A stretch of 48,917 nucleotides of DNA, from the NCBI GenBank assembly GCA_905214265.1, contig CAJMLQ010000008.1:1-48917 (forward strand), read 5' to 3'. This document shows, in pieces, positions 6,543 to 15,641 of the stretch. Below the pieces are notes generated by a model. It was not told the origin of the DNA, ran no database searches, and worked only from the letters and a program-made list of their open reading frames with translations. The DNA comes from an uncultured bacterium (GTDB lineage Bacteria; Bacillota; Clostridia; Oscillospirales; Ruminococcaceae). The position numbers and the translations under genes were made by a program. Each line of letters opens with the position of its first letter. Position 1 is the stretch's first letter.

Positions 6543-9302
6543 ATGGGATTCATTGAAAAAATATTCGGTTCCTATTCCAAACGGGAGCTGAAGCGCATCA
6601 AGCCGATCCTCCAAAGCGTCCTCGACTTAGAGGAAGAGTATAAAGCGATGCCGGACAAGAAGCTCCAAGAGCAGACCGAGTACCTCAAGGGGATGCTCTC
6701 CGACGGCGAGACGCTGGACACCATTCTTCCCCGCGCCTTTGCCACCTGCCGGGAGGCGACCCGCCGCGTCCTGGGCACGCCTCATTATCCGGTTCAGATT
6801 ATCGGCGGCATCGTCCTCCACCAGGGGCGCATCGCCGAGATGAAAACCGGTGAGGGCAAGACCCAGACCTGTCTTCTTCCCGCCTACTTAAACGCGCTGA
6901 CCGGAAAAGGCGTCCATATCGTCACCGTCAACGACTATCTGGCAAAGCGCGACTCCGAATGGATGGGAAAGGTCTACCGGTATCTGGGGCTCAGCGTCGG
7001 CCTGATCATCCACGACATGGATAACGACGCCCGTCGCGCCGCTTATGCCTGCGACATTACTTACGGCACCAACAACGAGATCGGATTTGACTATCTGCGG
7101 GACAACATGGTCACCTATAAGGAGCAGCGGGTCCAGCGGCCTTTCAATTATGCCATCGTCGACGAGGTGGACTCCATCCTTATCGACGAAGCCCGGACCC
7201 CACTGATCATTTCCGGCCAGGGGGACAAGTCCACCGACCTTTACAAGATCGTGGATCGTTTTGCCCGAACCCTCAAGATGAACAAGGTCGTCGAACTGGA
7301 CGACAAAGAGGATAACGACAGCCTGGAAGGCGATTATATCGTCGACGAGAAGGCAAAAACCGCTACCCTGACCCCTCTGGGCGTCAAGAAGGCGGAAATG
7401 GCCTTTGGCATCGACAACCTGATGGACCCCCAAAACCTGACCCTGCTCCATCACATCAACCAGGCCATCAAGGCTCACGGCGTCATGCACAACGAAGTCG
7501 ATTACGTCGTCAAGGACGGCGAGGTCATCATCGTCGACGAATTTACCGGCCGTCTGATGATCGGCCGCCGCTACAACGAGGGACTTCATCAGGCCATTGA
7601 GGCCAAGGAAGGCGTCGAGGTCGCTCGGGAATCCAAAACATTGGCTACCATTACCTTCCAGAACCTGTTCCGCATTTATACCAAGCTCTCCGGTATGACC
7701 GGCACCGCCCTCACCGAGGAGGCGGAGTTCCGGGAGATCTACAAGCTGGACGTGGTGGAGATCCCCACCAACAAGCCTGTGATCCGGGAAGACCATGAGG
7801 ACGTGGTCTTCAAAAACGAAAAAGGCAAGTATAATGCGGTCATCGAGCAGATCCTTGAGTGTCATAAGAAAGGACAGCCGGTGCTGGTCGGCACCGTTAC
7901 CATTGACAAATCCGAGTTGCTGAGCAGCATGCTGAAACGCCGCGGCATCCAGCACGTGGTGCTCAACGCTAAATATCATGAAAAAGAGGCGGAGATCGTC
8001 GCCCAGGCCGGCAAGAAGGGCGCCGTCACCATCGCCACCAACATGGCCGGACGCGGCACCGACATTAAGCTGGGCGGCAACGACGAATTCCTGGCGAAAA
8101 ACGATATGCGCAAAATGGGCTTTACGGAGGAGCTGATCGCGGAGGCCGACGCCTACGGCGACACTGATGACGAGGAGATCCTCAATGCCCGCAGAACTTT
8201 CCATGAGCTGGTGGAAAAATACAAGCCCATTATCGCAGCGGAGGCCGACGAAGTCCGCAAGGCCGGCGGTCTCTTTATCCTGGGCACCGAGCGCCATGAA
8301 TCCCGCCGGATCGACAACCAGCTGCGCGGCCGTTCCGGCCGTCAGGGAGACCCCGGCGAGAGCCGCTTCTTCCTCTCCCTGGAGGACGACATCATGCGCC
8401 TCTTCGGCGGCGAGCGGATCCAGGCGATGATGGAAGCCCTGAAGATCGACGAAAACCAGCCCATCGAGACCAAGATGCTGACCAACTCCATTGAGTCAGC
8501 CCAGAAGAAGGTCGAGGGGCGGAACTTCTCCATCCGGCGCAACGTCCTCCAGTTCGACGACGTCATGAACCGCCAGCGAGAGCTGATCTACAGTCAGCGT
8601 GCCAAGGTCCTGGACGGTGAGAACCTCCGTGGCTACATCATGGATATGCTGCGGGACAACATCACCGAAACCGCCAACGTCTATCTTTCCGATGAAACCG
8701 TCCACGACAACTGGAATGTCGCCGGACTGCGGGATCATTATCTGGGCTTCTTTACGGAGCCGGATGATCTTCAGTTTACCGCCGACGAGCTGGGCGGCAT
8801 GGAGAAAAAGGATATTGTCGAGATCCTCTATAAAAAAGCCGTTGCCAAATACGAGGAGAAAGAGGCAGAAATTGGCCCCGACCGGATGCGCGAGGTGGAG
8901 CGTGTGGTACTGTTGCGCAACGTCGACTCCAAGTGGATGGACCATATCGACGCTATGGACGAACTCCGCAAGGGCATCTATCTCCGCTCCTACGCCCAGC
9001 GGGATCCGGTGGTCGAGTACCGTCTAGAAGGCTTCGACATGTTCGACGAGATGGTCGCCTCCATTCGTGAGGACACCATCAAAATGCTTTTGACCGTGCG
9101 ACTCCGCAATCCTCAGGAGGAGCCGAAGCGGGAACAGGTGGCTCAGCCCACCGTTGCCTCTCACGGGGACGAGGAGCCTGCAAAAAAGAAGCCCGTGAGG
9201 AATGCCTCCAAGAAGGTAGGCCGCAATGATCCCTGCCCCTGCGGCAGCGGAAAGAAATACAAAAAGTGCTGCGGAGCCGGACAATTCCCAGACGAAAAAT
9301 AA
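6543..9302 (+). CDS. secA: Preprotein translocase ATPase SecA
   Basis: A 919-aa SecA, the motor that drives unfolded secretory proteins through SecYEG at the cytoplasmic membrane. Seen in sequence: Walker A TGEGKT (about 102-107), the DEAD-type DEVDSILIDEARTPL segment, the preprotein cross-linking domain, the second nucleotide-binding domain with NMAGRGTDI and GRSGRQGD, the helical scaffold, and a C-terminal zinc SEC-C motif CPCGSGKKYKKCC (about 897-909). The length is usual for the family. It is a single gene with a promoter at 6389-6417. Confidence 0.98.
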   Translation: MGFIEKIFGSYSKRELKRIKPILQSVLDLEEEYKAMPDKKLQEQTEYLKGMLSDGETLDTILPRAFATCREATRRVLGTPHYPVQIIGGIVLHQGRIAEMKTGEGKTQTCLLPAYLNALTGKGVHIVTVNDYLAKRDSEWMGKVYRYLGLSVGLIIHDMDNDARRAAYACDITYGTNNEIGFDYLRDNMVTYKEQRVQRPFNYAIVDEVDSILIDEARTPLIISGQGDKSTDLYKIVDRFARTLKMNKVVELDDKEDNDSLEGDYIVDEKAKTATLTPLGVKKAEMAFGIDNLMDPQNLTLLHHINQAIKAHGVMHNEVDYVVKDGEVIIVDEFTGRLMIGRRYNEGLHQAIEAKEGVEVARESKTLATITFQNLFRIYTKLSGMTGTALTEEAEFREIYKLDVVEIPTNKPVIREDHEDVVFKNEKGKYNAVIEQILECHKKGQPVLVGTVTIDKSELLSSMLKRRGIQHVVLNAKYHEKEAEIVAQAGKKGAVTIATNMAGRGTDIKLGGNDEFLAKNDMRKMGFTEELIAEADAYGDTDDEEILNARRTFHELVEKYKPIIAAEADEVRKAGGLFILGTERHESRRIDNQLRGRSGRQGDPGESRFFLSLEDDIMRLFGGERIQAMMEALKIDENQPIETKMLTNSIESAQKKVEGRNFSIRRNVLQFDDVMNRQRELIYSQRAKVLDGENLRGYIMDMLRDNITETANVYLSDETVHDNWNVAGLRDHYLGFFTEPDDLQFTADELGGMEKKDIVEILYKKAVAKYEEKEAEIGPDRMREVERVVLLRNVDSKWMDHIDAMDELRKGIYLRSYAQRDPVVEYRLEGFDMFDEMVASIREDTIKMLLTVRLRNPQEEPKREQVAQPTVASHGDEEPAKKKPVRNASKKVGRNDPCPCGSGKKYKKCCGAGQFPDEK

Positions 9303-9317
9303 GCGGTAGATTTCTGC

Positions 9318-9365
9318 CACGAAACAGCGCGCCACGGGTTTTCTACCTGGGCGCGCTGTTTCGTG
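9318..9365 (+). terminator. Long hairpin behind secA
   Basis: Perfect 16-bp inverted repeat (9318-9333 and 9350-9365) with a 16-base loop, 16 bases behind the secA stop. There is no T-run on the plus strand, so it may act as an mRNA-stabilising hairpin or a weak terminator. Confidence 0.5.
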
Positions 9366-9366
9366 C

Positions 9367-9398
9367 AAAAATGCCCGGCTGGGATTTCCAGCCGGGCA
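9367..9398 (-). terminator. Terminator behind hsp20
   Basis: On the minus strand an 11-bp perfect stem (9388-9398 with 9372-9382), five-base loop, then five T (9367-9371). It ends the hsp20 transcript. Confidence 0.85.
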
Positions 9399-9404
9399 CC
9401 TTGC

Positions 9405-9818
9405 TTATTCAATTGCGATCTGCTGGGAAACCGGCTGCACCGGTTTCGCTTTCGGCAGGTTCAGATAAAGGACGCCATTTTCGTAACGGGCCTTGATTGC
9501 GGCGGTATCGATGTCAGATACGTCAAAGGAACGGGTATACTGTCCATACCGGCGCTCACGGCGGATATAATTCTCTTTTTTATCCTCTGTCTCAGCATTA
9601 TGCTGCGCGCTGATGGTCAGAAGGCCATCCTTCAATTCCAGGTGGATATCTTCTTTCTGGAACCCAGGCATCTCTGCCCGCAGTTCATATGCATCGCCCT
9701 GGTCTACAATATCGGTCCGGACGTCTACGATCCCCTTTCCGAAGTCGCCGAAGAAGGCATCGTTAAAGGCGTTGAACAGATCTTTCTGCCTGCTTTCAAA
9801 AGGAGTTAAATCAAACAT
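9405..9818 (-). CDS. Hsp20 / alpha-crystallin small heat-shock protein
   Basis: A 137-aa ATP-independent holdase. The N-terminal 35 residues are Phe-rich (FNAFNDAFFGDF), followed by the alpha-crystallin domain with ELRAEMPGFQKEDI and the conserved ENGVLYLNLPK near the end. A short tail includes QQIAIE, a possible I-x-I motif for oligomer contacts. It is monocistronic, with a promoter at 9914-9941 and a terminator behind it. No CIRCE element (the HrcA operator) was seen in the upstream region. Confidence 0.93.
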   Translation of the reverse strand: MFDLTPFESRQKDLFNAFNDAFFGDFGKGIVDVRTDIVDQGDAYELRAEMPGFQKEDIHLELKDGLLTISAQHNAETEDKKENYIRRERRYGQYTRSFDVSDIDTAAIKARYENGVLYLNLPKAKPVQPVSQQIAIE

Positions 9819-9913
9819 ACTAAAACCTCACTTTACAATTTTTTAATGGAACATACGCTTCAGTTTGGATTAGCTGTTCTCTTTGATGATCCCCTTCTTT
9901 CTTTTACAACTAT

Positions 9914-9941
9914 AGTATAATCCGAAACTATTACAATTCAA
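9914..9941 (-). promoter_or_regulatory. hsp20 promoter
   Basis: On the minus strand TTGAAT (9936-9941), 16 bases, TATACT (9914-9919). The surrounding ~200 bases (9819-10020) are AT-rich and hold no gene. Confidence 0.65.
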
Positions 9942-10020
9942 CAGATTGTTTTATAAAATTTTATGGAACAAAACCATAAAATATGTAATTAAATTTATTC
10001 TTTAAACAAATTCAATATAG

Positions 10021-10048
10021 AAGCCGCCATTCGTGCGAATGGCGGCTT
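10021..10048 (-). terminator. Hairpin behind the patatin gene
   Basis: Perfect 13-bp stem (10021-10033 and 10036-10048) with a two-base loop as written, so in practice a four-base loop or more. The minus-strand continuation is AT-rich without a clean T-run. It most likely ends the cation exporter-patatin transcript. Confidence 0.6.
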
Positions 10049-10068
10049 TGCTTTTACCAAAGGAAAGA

Positions 10069-11454
10069 TCAAACTGGTTCTAGCCCGGCGGCTTCCTTAT
10101 CGCTTATGCGGAGCCTACCGCGATAGGTTTGAACCAGATAAAGATAGACGGCGGCGAGAAAGGCCTCCGGGGCCAGGGTGCAAAGGTTCCACAATCTCAC
10201 AGGCAGGGTTTCGTCTGAAACGGCACGCCGGAGTTCACCATAGCAAAGGCTAACGGCCTGGAACCGTCCTTCCCGCAAAACCCGGTCTACCAGATCCCGG
10301 ACAGGGACCCGTTCCCGGCGAAGGCGCTCCATCGTTTCCGCCGCTATCCCCTCGACCGGCGCAAAGGCCGCCAACAGAGCGTCATGGAACGATTCCAAAG
10401 TATACGGAACCGTCGGATCCAGCTCCAGCTGCTCTCCAGCCGTCTCCGCCGCCGCCAGCAAAAATTCCTCTGCGCTGCGCAGGCCGCCGCGCCTTCTGCG
10501 CAGTATCCTCTGAAACCGGAATCGGACCGCATGCTGCATAGCCTGATTGCGGACTACAGCCGCGGCGGATTCCTGCTCCGACCAGAGCCGGACACGTTCG
10601 ATCAGCCGTCGGGCCGGACCCAGCAGCTGCTCCTTCAGCAAAGAGGAGGTTCCCAATTTGAAGGAATAGGCCGTTCCTTCGGCCAGGCCATAGGCGCGGC
10701 GAGCGTCCAGATATCCCAGCGCCATATTTCGCTTAGACAGGGCCGGTTCAAACCAGAGAAAGGGGCCAAGACTCCAGTAGGAGCGGATATACCGCACCGG
10801 CACTTGATAAGTCTTGGGCTTGTGGATCAGGCCCGGTCCCTCCAGATCCACGGCCAGCACCTCCTCAGCGCCCATGGAAATCGCAAGATTGACAGGCATG
10901 TTGTCGTGATAGCCGCCGTCGATGTAATAGGCATCGCCGATCTGCTTACTCTTAAAGGCCGGGAAACAGGCGGCGGACGCCAGCAGAAAATCCTGCAACT
11001 CCCCTTCCGGAATCTGAGAAGTGGTCAGCTCCACAGCCTTCATGGAGGGGAACTCCACTGTAACCAAGCCAAAATCAACCGATGAAGCCCGGACCCGGGC
11101 TTCATCCACGACCCGCGCGATAGTTTTTTCCAGAGGCGTAAAGTCCGCACCGCCAGTGGACACCGCCTTCCGGACGAAGGCCATCCAGACATCCAGCTCC
11201 CATCCCGCTTTTCCGTAGTCTGCAATCTCCGGCGGAATGTCGAAATCCACAATATCCCCGGTAAGAATGGTCTCCCACATTTCAGCGGCCAGGCCGTAAT
11301 CCCCCTGGACCATCATAGCGCCGTTCAGCGCGCCCACCGACGCACCGGTGACGATCTGATAGTCGATCCCCATCTCACGAAGGGCCCGCCACACGCCGAT
11401 CTGATAGGCACCCCGTGAACCGCCACCAGCCAGAACAATCGCCCGTTTTCCCAT
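10069..11454 (-). CDS. Patatin-like phospholipase
   Basis: A 461-aa protein whose N-terminal 300 residues form a patatin fold. It has the oxyanion motif GGGSRGAYQIG (10-20), the nucleophile in GASVG (Ser39) and the catalytic Asp in DGGYHDN (about 179). The Ser-Asp dyad predicts lipid acyl-hydrolase activity. The C-terminal ~160 residues are helical and not recognised. There is no signal peptide, so it is probably cytosolic or membrane-associated. The gene starts 14 bases behind the stop of the cation exporter and likely shares its promoter. Confidence 0.9.
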   Translation of the reverse strand: MGKRAIVLAGGGSRGAYQIGVWRALREMGIDYQIVTGASVGALNGAMMVQGDYGLAAEMWETILTGDIVDFDIPPEIADYGKAGWELDVWMAFVRKAVSTGGADFTPLEKTIARVVDEARVRASSVDFGLVTVEFPSMKAVELTTSQIPEGELQDFLLASAACFPAFKSKQIGDAYYIDGGYHDNMPVNLAISMGAEEVLAVDLEGPGLIHKPKTYQVPVRYIRSYWSLGPFLWFEPALSKRNMALGYLDARRAYGLAEGTAYSFKLGTSSLLKEQLLGPARRLIERVRLWSEQESAAAVVRNQAMQHAVRFRFQRILRRRRGGLRSAEEFLLAAAETAGEQLELDPTVPYTLESFHDALLAAFAPVEGIAAETMERLRRERVPVRDLVDRVLREGRFQAVSLCYGELRRAVSDETLPVRLWNLCTLAPEAFLAAVYLYLVQTYRGRLRISDKEAAGLEPV

Positions 11455-11468
11455 GGTGTGCTCCTTTC

Positions 11469-12656
11469 TTAAACCAATTCTGTGTAGTTGCGGTCAATTC
11501 CGATGACCGTGTAGTAATTGGCGGATGGGTTCAGTTCCCGGATCCGATTTTGAATCGTATCCTTCAGTTCCTGGCCGCTGAGACGGCAAGTGGAGGGGAC
11601 GACGATATCAAAAATCAAATTTGTATGGCTGTAGCCTTTCACCATCCGAAAATCGTGGAGGGTGATGCCCTCACCCAAAGAGGCCACGACTTTTACAACG
11701 CTCTTTCTCAGATCGTTCAATTCCTTGTCGTCCACAACGATGGGGTCCATATGCACAACCAAATGCAGACCGGAAGCTTCAAAATCCCGCTCGATCACAT
11801 CGCAGAGGTCGTGGCTGCGCATCACATCCTCCCGGGCGTCTACCTCGACGTGTACCGTGGCGAAGCATCGTCCGGGGCCGTAATCGTGGACGACCAGATC
11901 GTGAATTCCTAGCACGCCGTCGTAGGTCCGCAGCCGCTTCATCGTTTCATGGACCAGTTCTGGGTTGGGGGCCTCCCCCAGCAGCGGGCTCAGAGTGTCC
12001 CGGATGAGCATGACGCCGGAATAGAGGATAAACAGGGCGATGGCCATACCCATCCAGCCGTCCAGCCGCAGTTCGGTCAGCTTGGAAACCACCGCCGACA
12101 GCAGAACGGCTGTAGTGGCGATCACGTCGTTGCGGCTGTCTGCCGCAGTGGCGATCAGCGCGCCCGAATCGATCCGTCGGCCAATGCTCCGGTTAAACAG
12201 CATCATCCAGCCCTTGACCAGAATGGAGATCAGCAGGATGGCGATGGAAAGCCAGCTGAAGGGCGTGTCCTCCGGATGAAGGATCTTCCCGAAGGAAGAC
12301 TGCACCAGGCTGAAGCCCACCATCAGGATCAGTATGGCCACCACCAGACCGGACACATACTCCATTCGGGCATGGCCGAATGGATGCTCTTTATCAGCAG
12401 GCCGGGAGGACACCTTGAAGCATACCAGCGTCACTACTGAGGAGGTGGCGTCCGAAAGATTGTTGATGCCGTCTGCCAGCACGGAAATGCTGGAAAACAG
12501 CAGGCCGGCTAACGCCTTTCCTCCGCCCAGCAGCAGGTTGCAGACAATTCCAACGATCCCAGCCATCCGGCCATACCGGCCTCGTACCTCGGGGTCTTTG
12601 ATATTTTGATAATCCCGGACAAACATCCGGACCAGAAACTGTGTCAACCAAACCAT
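11469..12656 (-). CDS. Cation diffusion facilitator exporter, Mn-type residues
   Basis: A 395-aa CDF transporter with six membrane helices (about 30-230), the family HPFGHAR loop and a long cytosolic C-terminal domain of about 160 residues. In helix 2 the metal-site residues read N-x-x-x-D (NNLSDA) and in helix 5 D-x-x-x-D (ADSRND). This Asn-Asp/Asp-Asp set is that of Mn(II) exporters such as MntE, not the Zn type with His. Mn export is therefore the best guess, by inference from these residues. It leads an operon with the patatin gene. Confidence 0.88.
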   Translation of the reverse strand: MVWLTQFLVRMFVRDYQNIKDPEVRGRYGRMAGIVGIVCNLLLGGGKALAGLLFSSISVLADGINNLSDATSSVVTLVCFKVSSRPADKEHPFGHARMEYVSGLVVAILILMVGFSLVQSSFGKILHPEDTPFSWLSIAILLISILVKGWMMLFNRSIGRRIDSGALIATAADSRNDVIATTAVLLSAVVSKLTELRLDGWMGMAIALFILYSGVMLIRDTLSPLLGEAPNPELVHETMKRLRTYDGVLGIHDLVVHDYGPGRCFATVHVEVDAREDVMRSHDLCDVIERDFEASGLHLVVHMDPIVVDDKELNDLRKSVVKVVASLGEGITLHDFRMVKGYSHTNLIFDIVVPSTCRLSGQELKDTIQNRIRELNPSANYYTVIGIDRNYTELV

Positions 12657-12679
12657 TCCTTTCTAAAGACAATAGCCTT

Positions 12680-12708
12680 ATTATACCGTTTTTTCCTTCA
12701 GCAATCAA
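12680..12708 (-). promoter_or_regulatory. Promoter of the cation exporter operon
   Basis: On the minus strand TTGATT (12703-12708), 17 bases, TATAAT (12680-12685). Confidence 0.75.
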
Positions 12709-12789
12709 GTATTTTCCATTTCTCCGCAACAGTCCACAGGCTTTCGCACACATCTGTAGTAGAAAATCCCGTCTTCCAGCCTTTGACGG

Positions 12790-12818
12790 TTGAATCGGAG
12801 GGCGGATTATGCTATAAT
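12790..12818 (+). promoter_or_regulatory. Promoter of the secreted hydrolase gene
   Basis: TTGAAT (12790-12795), 17 bases, TATAAT (12813-12818) with an upstream TG (extended -10). It overlaps the upstream in-frame ATG at 12790, which shows that translation starts later, at 12865. Confidence 0.75.
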
Positions 12819-12864
12819 TTGTCATATGGGCGTTTCAACATTGCTACAGACAGAAAGGACAGTT

Positions 12865-14523
12865 ATGAAAGGATTCAAACGATTATTATCAGCACTTTTA
12901 GCTCTGGCGGCAGCTCTATCCCTGGTAACACTTCCGGTTTCGGCGTCCGACACTCCCAAGGAGTTCCGGGCAGTCTGGGTTTCGACCATTTATAACCTGG
13001 ACTATCCGACTAAGACCGGCCTCACCGTAGCGCAGCTGAAAAGTGAAGCGGACAAAATCCTCGACAAATGCAAAAGTATGGGGATGACTGCCGTCATCCT
13101 TCAGGTGCGGCCCAACGGCGACGCGTTTTACAAATCCTCCATCTATCCTTGGAGCCAATACCTGACCGGTTCTCAGGGTATCGCTCCCGCCGAAGGCTTT
13201 GACCCGCTGGAATATTGGGTCACAGAAGCCCATGCCCGCGGGCTGGAACTTCACGCCTGGATCAACCCCTACCGGGTGACCCGATCCGGCTCGGCGGATT
13301 ACAATTCTCTGGCATCCACTAATCCGGCGGTTCAGCATCCGGAATGGGTGGTAAAGTATTCTGACAGCAACTACTACCTAGATCCCGGCCTGCCGGAGGT
13401 CCGCCAACTGGTTGTGGACGGCGTGGTGGAAATCGTCCGTAACTACGATGTAGACGGGATTCACATGGATGACTATTTCTATCCCGGCACCGGATTTGAA
13501 GATGCGGCGAGCTACGCGAAATACGGCTCCGGATTCAAGTCTGCCGACGACTGGCGGCGGGAAAACGTAAACCTGCTGATCCAGGCACTGGATTCTGCTA
13601 TCCATAAAGCGGACCCAGCCGCTTCCTTTGGCATCAGCCCCTTCGGGATCTGGGCGAACAAAACCGCGTCTATGCCCAACGGCTCCAACACCGCCGGAAA
13701 CCAGACGTACTTTTCCCATTACGCGGACACCCGCAAATGGGTCAAGGAGGGGTGGATTGATTATATCTGCCCACAGATTTACTGGGAGATCGGCCATGAC
13801 AAGGCGGACTATGAAACATTGGTCAATTGGTGGGCGGATACCGTCCGCGGCACCGGGGTCAAGCTCTATATTGGTATGGCGGATTACAAAGCCGGCAATT
13901 CCAGTGCCTCCAGCCCTTGGTACGGCATCACCGCCATCGAAAATCAGGTTGCCCTCAACGCGACCATACCGGAAATCACGGGGGAGGTCCATTTCCGGTA
14001 CCAGTTTCTGCTGACCATTTCCGGACTGGAAAAATTCTACACCGACGTTTACGGCACGTCGTCAGAGCCTTCTCCGGAGGAACCGGAAAAACCGGAGTCC
14101 TCGGAGCCGGATTCCGAAATCAAGTCTCAGTATTCCTCCAGAGACGGGAGCGGAAGCTGGGTCGAGTACCAAAACGGGACCTGGAAATTCCTCCGGGCTA
14201 CTGATAGGAGCCCTGCCTCCGCCTGGCAGAAGATCGACAGTACCTGGTACTACTTCGAACCTTCGACCAACCTGATGGCCACTGGCTGGAAGTGGGATGG
14301 AAAGCAGTGGTACTATCTCCGCTCCTGGGGAGGAATGCTCACGGGCTGGTATCAGGAGGGCAACACCTGGTACTATCTTACCGGCAGCGGTGCCATGGCT
14401 CACAACTGCTGGCAGCTTGTCGGCGGCAAATGGTATTATTTCTACCAAAACGGCGTCATGGCCAGTAACGCCACCACACCGGACGGTTACCAGGTGGACG
14501 CCAGCGGCGCATGGATCCGATAA
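12865..14523 (+). CDS. Secreted glycoside-hydrolase-like (GHL10/DUF187) protein with cell-wall-binding repeats
   Basis: The true start is the ATG at 12865 (552 aa): it has an AGAAAGGAC site, follows the promoter, and opens a signal peptide (MKGFKRLLSALL, cleavage after VSASA-like PVSAS). The catalytic TIM-barrel region (about 30-400) begins EFRAVWVSTI and carries conserved motifs such as LQVRPNGDAFY, HAWINPYR, GIHMDDYFYPG and YICPQIYWE. This family acts on polysaccharides, probably cell-wall sugars, but substrates are poorly known. After a Pro/Glu/Ser linker come aromatic repeats of the choline-binding/CW_binding_1 type (WYYF, GKQWYYL, GNTWYYL, GKWYYF), which anchor the protein to the wall. 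Confidence 0.88.
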   Translation: MKGFKRLLSALLALAAALSLVTLPVSASDTPKEFRAVWVSTIYNLDYPTKTGLTVAQLKSEADKILDKCKSMGMTAVILQVRPNGDAFYKSSIYPWSQYLTGSQGIAPAEGFDPLEYWVTEAHARGLELHAWINPYRVTRSGSADYNSLASTNPAVQHPEWVVKYSDSNYYLDPGLPEVRQLVVDGVVEIVRNYDVDGIHMDDYFYPGTGFEDAASYAKYGSGFKSADDWRRENVNLLIQALDSAIHKADPAASFGISPFGIWANKTASMPNGSNTAGNQTYFSHYADTRKWVKEGWIDYICPQIYWEIGHDKADYETLVNWWADTVRGTGVKLYIGMADYKAGNSSASSPWYGITAIENQVALNATIPEITGEVHFRYQFLLTISGLEKFYTDVYGTSSEPSPEEPEKPESSEPDSEIKSQYSSRDGSGSWVEYQNGTWKFLRATDRSPASAWQKIDSTWYYFEPSTNLMATGWKWDGKQWYYLRSWGGMLTGWYQEGNTWYYLTGSGAMAHNCWQLVGGKWYYFYQNGVMASNATTPDGYQVDASGAWIR

Positions 14524-14538
14524 TCTAATCTTCAAACC

Positions 14539-14571
14539 AAAACCCCGCCGGTTATGTACCGGTGGGGTTTT
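14539..14571. terminator. Bidirectional terminator
   Basis: A 13-bp stem (14539-14551 and 14559-14571, one G-U pair) with A and T runs as the outer ends, so it works in both directions. It separates the secreted hydrolase (plus) from yebC (minus). Confidence 0.85.
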
Positions 14572-14583
14572 CCATTTGGGAAT

Positions 14584-15330
14584 TCAGCCCTCGTAATCTT
14601 CTTCGTTCTCCCAGTTATGCCAGACATTCTGAACGTCATCGTTTTCCTCGAGCTTTTCCAGAAGGAGGCCCATCTTCTTGATCTGCTCTTCGTCGTCAAG
14701 GCGGGTGTAAAGGTCCGGTACCATCTGGACTTCAGCGGTTTCAAAGGAGTAGCCTTTGTCTTGGAGAGCCTCCAGAACAGCGGAAAAATCGGCGGGAGCA
14801 CAAGTGATCTCCACCATATCTTCCTCCATGGAGAAATCTTCCGCCCCGGAATCCATGACGTCCTCCATTACCTTGTCTTCATCGTACTGGCCTTCCTCAT
14901 TGTTGATGACGAACACCCCCTTCTGCTTAAAGCCAAAGGAGACGCAGCCACTGGTGCCCAGGTTCCCTCCGAACTTATCAAAGAGATGGCGGACGTCGCC
15001 AGCGGTACGATTGCGGTTGTCCGTGAGGCACTCGACGATCACTGCAACGCCGTTGGGGCCATAGCCTTCGTAGGTGATGTTTTCGTAGCTGTTTTTGTCG
15101 CCGTCGCCCATGGCCTTTTTGATGATACGGTCGATGTTGTCATTGGGGACGTTGTTGGCTTTCGCTTTTGCAATGAGCGTCTTCAGGGCGCTGTTGTTAT
15201 TGGGATCGCCTCCGCCCATCTTTACAACCACCGCAATTTCGCGGCCGATCTTAGTAAAGACCTGCGCTTTCGCACCGTCAGTTTTTTCTTTTTTCCTCTT
15301 AATGTTGTTCCATTTGGAATGCCCGGACAT
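14584..15330 (-). CDS. yebC: YebC/PmpR-family protein
   Basis: A 248-aa protein starting MSGHSKWNNIKRKK, the invariant family start, with an AAAGGA site upstream. Three-domain YebC proteins are described as DNA-binding regulators and more recently as translation factors that help at proline stretches. Conserved motifs GYGPNGVAVIVECLTDNRNRT and GGNLGTSGCV are present. An open frame continues upstream of the start to about 15600, but that part is antisense to a small gene on the other strand and lacks YebC sequence, so it was not included. Confidence 0.95.
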   Translation of the reverse strand: MSGHSKWNNIKRKKEKTDGAKAQVFTKIGREIAVVVKMGGGDPNNNSALKTLIAKAKANNVPNDNIDRIIKKAMGDGDKNSYENITYEGYGPNGVAVIVECLTDNRNRTAGDVRHLFDKFGGNLGTSGCVSFGFKQKGVFVINNEEGQYDEDKVMEDVMDSGAEDFSMEEDMVEITCAPADFSAVLEALQDKGYSFETAEVQMVPDLYTRLDDEEQIKKMGLLLEKLEENDDVQNVWHNWENEEDYEG

Positions 15331-15436
15331 CAAAACCATCCTTTCTATTGCATGAAAAATGCCAACAAATTTGAGATTTCCCGCATAAAGCGCGGGGAAA
15401 CCGCAGATACTAACCTCGAAAAGTGAGGTGAAAAAC

Positions 15437-15604
15437 ATGGAAAACAACAGCCAGAACAAGGTCAATTCTTCCAACCAAAACGAATACTCCAACGAGTATT
15501 CTAACACCACTTCCAAGAAGAAAGCCAAGGCCAATGCTTCCAACAGCACCAACAATTCGAACAGCACCAACCGTTCGAACAACTCGGCTTCCGACTGCAA
15601 ATAA
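15437..15604 (+). CDS. Asn/Ser-rich small protein, 55 aa
   Basis: The ATG at 15437 has a GAGGTG ribosome site 7 bases upstream. The 55 residues are mostly Asn, Ser, Thr and Lys (for example NSTNNSNSTNRSNNS), with no hydrophobic core, so the product should be disordered. A terminator follows directly, which supports a real gene. Composition recalls gamma-type small acid-soluble spore proteins (SspE), which are rich in Asn, Gln and Ser, but there is no clear repeat and no Gln bias, so this is only a hint. No sigma-G promoter could be fitted. Confidence 0.55.
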   Translation: MENNSQNKVNSSNQNEYSNEYSNTTSKKKAKANASNSTNNSNSTNRSNNSASDCK

Positions 15605-15614
15605 GCAATCCCTT

Positions 15615-15641
15615 CCGGGGCAGTAACGCCCCGGTCTTTTT
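15615..15641 (+). terminator. Terminator behind the Asn/Ser-rich gene
   Basis: Stem CCGGGGC/GCCCCGG (15615-15621, 15628-15634), six-base loop, then a T-rich tail. The tail overlaps the stop of the convergent YitT gene. Confidence 0.85.

Noticed and set aside
6888..8297. Minus-strand open frame (469 codons) opposite secA
   Set aside because: Shadow of secA with no recognisable motif.
15331..15600. N-terminal extension of yebC
   Set aside because: The in-frame extension has no YebC similarity, lies antisense to the small Asn/Ser-rich gene, and the family start MSGHSKW with ribosome site is at 15330.
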